Source: Methanobacteriota archaeon (lineage in GTDB: Archaea > Thermoplasmatota > Thermoplasmata > RBG-16-68-12). From it: a stretch of 8,851 bases of DNA. Below are positions 4,790 through 8,851 of this stretch, one piece after another. The notes under the pieces were generated by a model, which was given only the letters and a program-made list of their open reading frames with translations, had not been told where the DNA came from and made no database searches. Each line of letters begins with the position of its first letter. The first letter of the stretch is position 1. The stretch lies in contig VBLV01000117.1 of the NCBI GenBank assembly GCA_005879045.1, forward strand, positions 1 through 8,851. The letters run 5' to 3'. The position numbers were made by a program, and so were the translations under genes.

Positions 4790-5944
4790 ATGGTGGAGTT
4801 CGACCTCACGGATGAACAACGGCTCCTCCAGAAGACGGCGCACGAGTTCGCGGAACGCGAAATGCGGCCCGTCGCCCTCGAGTACGACAAGAAAGGTACC
4901 GTCCCGTGGGACGTCATCAAGAAGGCGCATGCCCTCGGCCTCGATACGGCCTTCATCCCCGAGGCGTACGGCGGCGGCGGCATCGATTCGGCCCTCACCC
5001 ACGTGGTCGTCAACGAAGAGCTGAACTGGGGTTGCGCCGGCATGGCGACCGGGCTGATCGGCGCAGGCCTCGCGTACCTGCCGATCATCCACATGGGGAC
5101 CGAGGAACAGAAGAAGCGGTTCCTGACGCGCTTCACCGGCAAAGAGGCGCGCCTCGGCGCGCTCTGCCTCACGGAGCCCGACGCCGGATCGGACGTCGCG
5201 AACATCTCGACGACGGCGAAGAAGGACGGCGACGAGTGGGTCTTGAACGGTGTCAAGCGCTTCATCACGAACGGAGGGATCGCGGACATCCATGTCGTCT
5301 TCGCGACCCTCGACAAGAGCCGCGCGCACTTCGGCATCCGGGCCTTCGTCGTGGAGCATGGCACGCCAGGCCTGAAGGCGGGCAAGGTGGAAGACAAGAT
5401 GGGCGTCCGCGCGAGCCACACGGCGGAAGTCATCCTGGACGACTGCCGGATCCCCGAGGACAACCTGCTCGGCTCCGACGAAGGCACCGCGTTCTACGGG
5501 GCGATGAAGACGCTCGAGTCCTCCCGACCGCTCGTCGCCTCCGGGGCCATCGGGATCGCACGGGCGGCGTACGAGTACGCGCTCGACTACTCTCGCAAGC
5601 GGAAGGCGTTCGGCACGCCGATCGCGAAGAAGCAGGCGATCGCGTTCATGCTCGCGGACATGAAGACGAAGATCGAAGCCGCGCGCCTCCTGACGTGGCG
5701 GGCCGCGTGGATGCTCGACCAGGGAATGCCGATGAACAAGGAGGCGAGCATCGCGAAGTTGTTCGCGGCCGACATGGCGATGGACGTCACAACAGACGCG
5801 GTGCAGATCCTCGGCGGCGCGGGTTACATGAAGGACGAACCTGTCGAGAAGTGGATGCGCGACGCGAAGATCTTCCAGATCTGGGAAGGGACCTCGCAGA
5901 TTCAGCGACTCGTCATTTCGCGCGAAGAGATCGGGGAGCTCTAG
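4790..5944 (+). CDS. acyl-CoA dehydrogenase (FAD)
   Basis: A full-length 384-aa member of the short/medium-chain acyl-CoA dehydrogenase family, which oxidises acyl-CoA to trans-2-enoyl-CoA in fatty-acid or branched-chain amino-acid breakdown and passes electrons to electron-transfer flavoprotein. The N-terminal helical domain begins FDLTDEQRLLQKTAHEFAE. The first family signature LCLTEPDAGSD (125-135) lies in the beta domain with FITNGGIAD (158-166) of the FAD pocket. The second signature QILGGAGYMKDEPVEKWMRD (339-358) precedes IWEGTSQIQR (364-373), where Glu366 is at the catalytic-base position of SCAD/MCAD. The motif ESSRPLVASGAIGIA (243-257) is the helix with conserved Arg. All key residues are present, so it should be active. 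Chain-length preference cannot be read. It is divergent from the SDR and overlaps the stop of the downstream regulator by 4 bp. Confidence 0.95.
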   Translation: MVEFDLTDEQRLLQKTAHEFAEREMRPVALEYDKKGTVPWDVIKKAHALGLDTAFIPEAYGGGGIDSALTHVVVNEELNWGCAGMATGLIGAGLAYLPIIHMGTEEQKKRFLTRFTGKEARLGALCLTEPDAGSDVANISTTAKKDGDEWVLNGVKRFITNGGIADIHVVFATLDKSRAHFGIRAFVVEHGTPGLKAGKVEDKMGVRASHTAEVILDDCRIPEDNLLGSDEGTAFYGAMKTLESSRPLVASGAIGIARAAYEYALDYSRKRKAFGTPIAKKQAIAFMLADMKTKIEAARLLTWRAAWMLDQGMPMNKEASIAKLFAADMAMDVTTDAVQILGGAGYMKDEPVEKWMRDAKIFQIWEGTSQIQRLVISREEIGEL

Positions 5945-6558
5945 GCTTTCCGGGCGAGCGCTTCCATCTTCGTCGGTTCCTCGAGGAGCGACCGCAACAG
6001 CTTGCGGTACTCACGCTCGACACCCAGGTACTCCGTGAACTCTTTGTCCGTCATCGTGAGCAGTTTCGCGAGATGCGTGATTCCCTGTTTCACGAAGAAA
6101 TCGACGTCTTCGAGGCCGGCGATCGCCTCGGCCCACTCCGGTTTCTCGCCGACCCCCTCCATTCGCTTCTCGAGCTCGACGATCCGAGCCACGACTTCGG
6201 GATCCGTCCGCACGCGCAGCCCGATCTTTGCAAGGGCCTGCAGCGCCTCGGTGGCCTTCTCCGCGGCATAAGCCGGGGACATCCCCTCGCCGTGGGAGAG
6301 GTTGAACATCTCCGCCGTGGCGCGATAGTACGTCTCGATGAAGTGGTCCACGCGTTCCTCGCGAGCGACCTCGACGAGGTCGGCGTCGCGCATCTTGCGG
6401 ATGTGATGATAGATCGCCTGCGGCGTGAGTCCGAGCTCCGCCGAAATCTGGCTCACCGTCATCTCTTTCGCCCGGAGAAGATAGATGATCCGTCTCCTGG
6501 TTTCGTCCGCGAGAAGCTGAAATGCTTCGGGGCTCTTGATGACCTTGAATGCCTTCAT
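5941..6558 (-). CDS. ArsR-like winged-helix transcriptional regulator with C-terminal domain
   Basis: A 205-aa protein. Residues about 8-80 form an ArsR-type winged helix: LADETRRRIIYLLRAKEM (16-33), then the helix-turn-helix TVSQISAELGLTPQAIYHHIRKMRDADLVEV (34-64) with recognition helix around TPQAIYHHIRKM. The wing has EERVDHFIETYYRAT. Residues 85-205 are helical and charged, without the cysteine metal sites of classic ArsR repressors, so a different signal or partner is likely. The frame is open much further upstream, but the ATG at 6556-6558 has a strong GGAGGCGG ribosome site and starts directly before the domain. Its stop shares a CTAG with the acyl-CoA dehydrogenase. Near-identical inverted 13-mers flank its A+T-rich promoter, suggesting autoregulation. 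A role in controlling the adjacent lipid genes is inference. Confidence 0.88.
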   Translation of the reverse strand: MKAFKVIKSPEAFQLLADETRRRIIYLLRAKEMTVSQISAELGLTPQAIYHHIRKMRDADLVEVAREERVDHFIETYYRATAEMFNLSHGEGMSPAYAAEKATEALQALAKIGLRVRTDPEVVARIVELEKRMEGVGEKPEWAEAIAGLEDVDFFVKQGITHLAKLLTMTDKEFTEYLGVEREYRKLLRSLLEEPTKMEALARKA

Positions 6559-6560
6559 AG

Positions 6561-6570
6561 GCCGCCTCCG
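6561..6570 (-). promoter_or_regulatory. strong ribosome binding site of the ArsR-like gene
   Basis: The minus strand reads GGAGGCGGCC, ending two bases before the ATG at 6556-6558. It settles the start against the longer open frame reaching 6804. Several other genes here appear leaderless, so this gene uses the alternative initiation mode. Confidence 0.7.
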
Positions 6571-6573
6571 GAA

Positions 6574-6662
6574 CAATGTATGTTTGTGCTCTATGATAAA
6601 GGTTTCCATAATTAAAACAAAGGCTTTATTAACCTCCATTGTAATCAACCAAACATGCATTG
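6574..6662. promoter_or_regulatory. A+T-rich promoter region bounded by 13-bp inverted repeats
   Basis: The arms are CAATGTATGTTTG (6574-6586) and CAAACATGCATTG (6650-6662), complementary at 12 of 13 positions and 63 bp apart. Between them are several TATA-like stretches. For the ArsR-like gene, minus-strand TTTTAATTA near 6609-6617 would give a leader of about 30 nt, and CTTTATCA near 6594-6601 one of about 13 nt. The arms resemble operators for a dimeric regulator, most simply the ArsR-like protein itself. Binding is not shown. Confidence 0.4.
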
Positions 6663-6775
6663 GAACAAGAGAAACGGACGATTTACGAAGCCAATTGATG
6701 CGACGAACGAAGCCCTCCCGTCGGACCCCGCCGTCCAGTACGCTTGGGCCGTGCGCGGCATGGATCCGTGGATTC

Positions 6776-6783
6776 GGAGGTGG
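6776..6783 (+). promoter_or_regulatory. strong ribosome binding site for a 73-aa ORF
   Basis: GGAGGTGG is close to a full complement of the archaeal 16S rRNA 3' end and lies 5 nt before the ATG at 6789. It is the main reason to believe the small ORF that follows. Confidence 0.5.
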
Positions 6784-6788
6784 CCGGT

Positions 6789-7010
6789 ATGATGAGCATC
6801 CCACCTTACACCTCGATTGTCGCCGGGTTGCAGCGAACCCGGGCGACGGACCTCGACCGGTATGTTCGGGCCGAATTCGGGGACCGCGACGGCGCGTGGC
6901 TCGCTGACGGGGTTCGCCCGAACCACTCGGACCGCCGGTCGTCCAAATCCGAGGACGACGGTCGCCTGCTGCGCCGGTTGACGCAGGCGATTAGCACCTT
7001 TTTCCTCTAG
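6789..7010 (+). CDS. hypothetical small charged protein
   Basis: A 73-aa protein of no family I recognise. The middle is highly charged and hydrophilic (DLDRYVRAEFGDRD at 21-34, DRRSSKSEDDGRLLRR at 48-63) and the end is hydrophobic (STFFL). It has no cysteines and no membrane helix. Support comes from signals rather than homology: a GGAGGTGG site 5 nt before the ATG, GC-rich third codon positions like its neighbours, and a T-rich terminator around the stop. A second ATG follows immediately and could also serve. No clear promoter lies at the usual distance; transcription may come from the A+T-rich region near 6600-6650. It is divergent from the ArsR-like gene, so it is a possible target of that regulator. 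It could still be a chance ORF. Confidence 0.4.
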   Translation: MMSIPPYTSIVAGLQRTRATDLDRYVRAEFGDRDGAWLADGVRPNHSDRRSSKSEDDGRLLRRLTQAISTFFL

Positions 7011-7017
7011 ATTTTTC
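6997..7017 (+). terminator. T-rich archaeal-type terminator
   Basis: Two runs, CTTTTTCC and ATTTTTC, bracket the stop codon at 7008-7010. Archaeal RNA polymerase terminates at such T-runs in the non-template strand without needing a hairpin. Confidence 0.45.
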
Positions 7018-7034
7018 ATACGCCCATCGTCAGC

Positions 7035-7040
7035 CTTAAG
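7035..7040 (+). promoter_or_regulatory. TATA-like box of the FYFGSR membrane protein
   Basis: CTTAAG, the only A+T-rich hexamer in the stretch before the gene. Its centre is 27 nt before the GTG at 7065, predicting a leaderless transcript. Confidence 0.45.
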
Positions 7041-7064
7041 CGCCCAATCCACTGTTGCGCGAAC

Positions 7065-7679
7065 GTGGCCATCCCTCAGGTCGGCCAACTACCCGAGCCC
7101 CTCCGACTCCCGCACGGGAGCGTGCGAGGGGCGATCGCCGTTATCGTGACCGCGGCATATGGGTACGTCCTCCTGCAGGGAGGGTCCGCACCGACCGTAC
7201 CGACCGTCCTCGTGAATGCCGTGGTCGTCGTCATCGCCTTCTACTTCGGGAGCCGTGCCGTCTCGACCCCGCCTGCGGCTCAGCCCGGCCACCCCTTTCC
7301 GACTACTCCGCACCATCCGCGACTGGTCCGGATCCTCTTGTTCCTCGGATTCGCGGGCCTCACCGCGTGGTTCCTGACCCGGAACCCTTCCCTGCAGGGC
7401 ATTCCGGCCGACCTCCTGGCGGTCCTGCAAGTCCTCGGGGGCTACGTCCTCGGAGCCACGGCCTCCTGGCTCGTCCACCGTCGGGCACACGAGAGCCACA
7501 TCCGTCATCGCCTCGCCACGATCTTCCGCGATATCGTCGCGGTCGGCGCACTCGGCTTGACCGGGTACATCTGCTTCGCCTTGGTGACGAAACAAGGAGG
7601 GCTCTTGGCGGGCCGCGCCGAGCAAGCGCTGTCCCTCGTCGTGACTTTCTATTTCGGCTCGCGCGTGATTGGACATTGA
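7065..7679 (+). CDS. multi-helix membrane protein with repeated FYFGSR motif
   Basis: A 204-aa protein with about six membrane segments in three pairs: 21-38 and 47-62; 88-104 and 117-136; 155-175 and 187-199. The first and third pairs end with the same sequence, VVVVIAFYFGSR (53-64) and LSLVVTFYFGSR (189-200), each preceded by a basic stretch and a first helix of similar length. The middle pair lacks the motif and ends at WLVHRRAHESHIRHR, a strongly basic loop. This suggests a unit duplicated inside the gene, with a diverged middle copy. Small phage and bacterial membrane proteins with one helix pair ending in a similar FYFGS motif come to mind, but I do not assign a family. The GTG at 7065 is chosen because CTTAAG lies 27 nt upstream. 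Function is unknown. Confidence 0.8.
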   Translation: MAIPQVGQLPEPLRLPHGSVRGAIAVIVTAAYGYVLLQGGSAPTVPTVLVNAVVVVIAFYFGSRAVSTPPAAQPGHPFPTTPHHPRLVRILLFLGFAGLTAWFLTRNPSLQGIPADLLAVLQVLGGYVLGATASWLVHRRAHESHIRHRLATIFRDIVAVGALGLTGYICFALVTKQGGLLAGRAEQALSLVVTFYFGSRVIGH

Positions 7680-7757
7680 TTCCGGAGGGGCACTCCCGCC
7701 ACGATCACGGCAGCAAGACGCGCGTCAGAGTTTCATTTTGGATAGGCAGCGAGGAAC

Positions 7758-7765
7758 GTATTTAG
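7758..7765 (+). promoter_or_regulatory. TATA-like box of the zinc-finger protein gene
   Basis: GTATTTAG predicts transcription start near 7789, about 7 nt before the ATG at 7796. The resulting leader is too short for a normal ribosome site, so initiation would be leaderless-like. Confidence 0.45.
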
Positions 7766-7795
7766 TTCGGTCCGGGAACGACGCGGCGTTCCCCC

Positions 7796-8212
7796 ATGGA
7801 TTCGCTCGCGATCGCCGCCGTGGCGGTCTTTCTATCGTGCTTGGCCGGGTTCGCCTGGGGACGACGTCAATCGTTCCGCACGGGGGTCCGGCGAGGAGAC
7901 TGGCTCTGTCTGGCGTGCGGCCAACGCAACGAGTCCGAGCTGGACCGATGCTGGAGCTGCGGACGCGGTGCCGGCACGACCGTCCACGATCTGAGCCACA
8001 TCCCGCTCGCGCGCCGGTGGCCGTGCACCACGTGTGCGGCGTGGAACGGGATCGCGCGGAACGCATGCTGGCGGTGCGGGAGCACTCCCGCCGCTAGTGA
8101 ATCTCCGGGGCTTCCTCCAGGATCTCGCGCTCCCGCATCTCGCGGCGCTTCCATCCCTCGAGCTCCCCGACAAAGTACGGAAGCAGACGCATGGAGACGT
8201 AGGAATTCATGA
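7796..8212 (+). CDS. membrane-anchored protein with two RanBP2-type zinc fingers
   Basis: As read, 138 aa. Residues 3-21 form a single hydrophobic N-terminal helix, followed by the basic stretch WGRRQSFRTGVRR, so the rest should face the cytosol. Two zinc modules follow with identical spacing, W-x-C-x2-C-x3-N-x6-C-x2-C: W36, C38, C41, N45, C52, C55 and W75, C77, C80, N84, C91, C94. This is exactly the RanBP2 zinc-finger pattern, a fold that binds ubiquitin-like proteins or single-stranded RNA in eukaryotes. The last 42 residues are low in complexity, Pro/Ser/Arg-rich, and antisense to the small gene at 8094-8363, so they may be an artefact. One missing base near 8078-8094 would end the protein at TAG 8095-8097, giving about 100 aa. 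The partner is unknown. Confidence 0.75.
   Translation: MDSLAIAAVAVFLSCLAGFAWGRRQSFRTGVRRGDWLCLACGQRNESELDRCWSCGRGAGTTVHDLSHIPLARRWPCTTCAAWNGIARNACWRCGSTPAASESPGLPPGSRAPASRGASIPRAPRQSTEADAWRRRNS
8077..8090. repeat. GC-rich hairpin at the possible frameshift
   Basis: CGGGAG-CA-CTCCCG is a perfect 6-bp inverted repeat just after the last zinc-ligand cysteine of the zinc-finger gene. Such hairpins can cause base-calling compression, relevant to the suspected missing base there. Confidence 0.4.
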
Positions 8213-8363
8213 GCGGGATCCCGAGCTGCTCCGAGAACACGAGAAGGTTCACGGCGTCATTGTAACGGATTCGCATCTTCATGTTCTCCGTGTAGAGGTC
8301 GAAGAAGAACAGGCCCCAAAGGGCCTCCTTGACGACCTGCAAGGCGCGCCTCCAGCGGCTCAC
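8094..8363 (-). CDS. conserved-looking small archaeal protein, function unknown
   Basis: An 89-aa protein starting with GTG at 8361-8363. It opens with a basic amphipathic region SRWRRALQVVKEALWGLFFFDLY (2-24). Then comes ENMKMRIRYNDAVNLLVFSEQLGIPLMNSYVSMRLLPYFV (26-65), and a charged C-terminal helix ELEGWKRREMREREILEEAPEIH. It is not a clear membrane protein, although 13-22 and 54-65 are hydrophobic enough for peripheral association. The balanced composition and well-formed helices suggest a real gene, and I vaguely recall similar short archaeal proteins with an NDAVNLL-like stretch, without a function. A TATA-like TAAACGTTTT (8400-8409) would give a leader of about 14 nt with a GGGGGA ribosome site. 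It converges on the zinc-finger gene, overlapping its apparent 3' end by 119 bp. Confidence 0.7.
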   Translation of the reverse strand: MSRWRRALQVVKEALWGLFFFDLYTENMKMRIRYNDAVNLLVFSEQLGIPLMNSYVSMRLLPYFVGELEGWKRREMREREILEEAPEIH

Positions 8364-8399
8364 GCCGTCCCCCGATCCCAGCGGATGGTCGGCCGGCGC

Positions 8400-8409
8400 T
8401 AAACGTTTT
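8400..8409 (-). promoter_or_regulatory. possible TATA-like box of the 89-aa protein gene
   Basis: TAAACGTTTT contains the palindrome AAACGTTT. On the minus strand, initiation about 27 nt away falls near 8377, 14 nt before the GTG. It lies between two divergent genes, but the plus-strand gene has a better placed box at 8425-8433. Confidence 0.35.
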
Positions 8410-8424
8410 CCTGCGCGGCCGGAG

Positions 8425-8433
8425 GCCTTTAGC
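8425..8433 (+). promoter_or_regulatory. TATA-like box of the right-edge gene
   Basis: GCCTTTAGC, with its centre 27-28 nt before the GTG at 8457. This is the same leaderless spacing as at 7035-7040, and it supports the GTG start. Confidence 0.4.
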
Positions 8434-8456
8434 GGCGTGTCGCGTTTCGGTCCCTC

Positions 8457-8851
8457 GTGGCTGATATCGACCCTGTGCAGCTCGCGGTGGTTCTCCTCGT
8501 CGCCGGCTTCTTTTCGGTCTGGTACTACGCTGCGCTCGTGTATTCCCGGCGACTCGCCCGCCGGATCGGGACGGAACTCAAGCGCGCCGTCGTGGGCCTC
8601 GGTGGGACCTCGAAAATCCAGTGGTTCGGGACGACCGCGTTTCGGATGACGACGGAGGGGGCGAATCCCCCGTTCCGGGAATTCTCGATTACCGTGACCT
8701 TGCGACCGCGGGAGATGCCGATCAATTGGGCCATCGCGACGGCGCAGGGGCGGCGAGACGCGGCGCTCGTCGAGGCATCGCTCCGCAAAGATCCGCGGAT
8801 CGGATTCGAACTCGTTGACCCGCAGACGCGCGTCGGACGACGGAGGAGCAA
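8457..8851 (+). CDS. single-pass membrane protein, 3' end cut by the window
   Basis: The frame is open from GTG 8457 to the right edge, giving 131 codons with no stop, so the gene is partial. An in-frame TAG at 8430-8432 and the lack of other start codons fix the GTG. The product starts MADIDPVQL, then one hydrophobic helix (about 9-29, LAVVLLVAGFFSVWYYAALV), then a basic stretch YSRRLARRIGTELKR, so the remainder should be cytosolic. A beta-rich part follows (KIQWFGTTAFRMTT at 51-64, FREFSITVTLRPREMPINW at 71-89), then a helical, charged end (GRRDAALVEASLRKDPRIGFELVDP). No domain is recognised. Codon use matches the neighbours and the protein looks well ordered. It is divergent from the 89-aa protein gene, sharing the 93-bp intergenic region. 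Confidence 0.75.
   Translation, partial: MADIDPVQLAVVLLVAGFFSVWYYAALVYSRRLARRIGTELKRAVVGLGGTSKIQWFGTTAFRMTTEGANPPFREFSITVTLRPREMPINWAIATAQGRRDAALVEASLRKDPRIGFELVDPQTRVGRRRS

Noticed and set aside
4906..6615. Plus-strand open frame of 569 aa, the longest in the window
   Set aside because: It runs in another frame through the acyl-CoA dehydrogenase and then antisense to the ArsR-like regulator. Its composition (runs of R, G, H, P) is that of an out-of-frame GC-rich reading, while both overlapped genes have clear family motifs.
6559..6804. N-terminal extension of the ArsR-like regulator to an upstream start
   Set aside because: The extension runs through the A+T-rich promoter region and a strong ribosome site. 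The winged-helix domain begins right after the internal ATG at 6558.
6645..7088. Minus-strand open frame of 147 aa in the region of the 73-aa ORF
   Set aside because: It has no ribosome site or promoter and no domain, and its 5' end runs into the start of the downstream gene. The plus-strand ORF has much better signals.
1..8851. CRISPR array, insertion sequence or rRNA
   Set aside because: No regularly spaced repeats, no transposase-like protein and no terminal inverted repeats of IS type were seen, and nothing resembles rRNA.

Overview
The window looks like high-GC archaeal chromosomal DNA. The evidence is an 85-nt tRNA-Leu with no encoded CCA and a TATA-like box about 27 nt upstream of its 5' end, TATA-like boxes about 27 nt upstream of several start codons (leaderless transcripts), GGAGG-type ribosome sites at other genes, and short, densely packed genes that often converge. 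A high-GC Thermoplasmatota lineage is my best guess from gene content, but this is inference; no rRNA or universal marker gene is present.

Layout, left to right. (1) 16-1311 (-): a cytosolic von Willebrand factor A protein with an intact MIDAS motif. (2) 1547-1774 (+): a small two-helix membrane protein. (3) 1862-2822: a cassette bounded by a 36-bp direct repeat (34/36 identical). The right copy covers the 3' end of the tRNA-Leu(CAA) gene (2805-2889, -). Inside is a two-gene minus-strand operon, a winged-helix protein (2369-2635) followed by a RelE/ParE-like toxin candidate (1979-2359). Inverted repeats sit directly upstream of its TATA box. This reads as a toxin-antitoxin-like pair in a tRNA-associated integration scar, with no integrase left. 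(4) 3004-3381 (+): a SCP2 sterol-carrier-like lipid-binding protein. It converges on a two-gene minus-strand operon, a four-helix membrane protein (3344-3766) preceded by an atypical NAD-binding SDR (3770-4717). (5) 4790-5944 (+): an acyl-CoA dehydrogenase, divergent from the SDR over a shared TATA-like element. Its stop codon overlaps that of an ArsR-like winged-helix regulator (5941-6558, -). (6) 6789-7010 (+): a possible 73-aa protein with a strong ribosome site and a T-rich terminator. (7) 7065-7679 (+): a multi-helix membrane protein whose first and last units share the motif FYFGSR. (8) 7796-8212 (+): a membrane-anchored protein with two RanBP2-type zinc fingers. It converges on a small alpha/charged protein (8094-8363, -), possibly with a frameshift at the junction. 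(9) 8457 to the right edge (+): the start of a single-pass membrane protein, cut by the window end.

The acyl-CoA dehydrogenase, SCP2 protein, SDR and neighbouring regulator suggest a small lipid or fatty-acyl locus, but only proximity and family functions support this. The most unusual feature is the tRNA-bounded two-gene cassette with repeated GAGTGCAC octamers near its borders.
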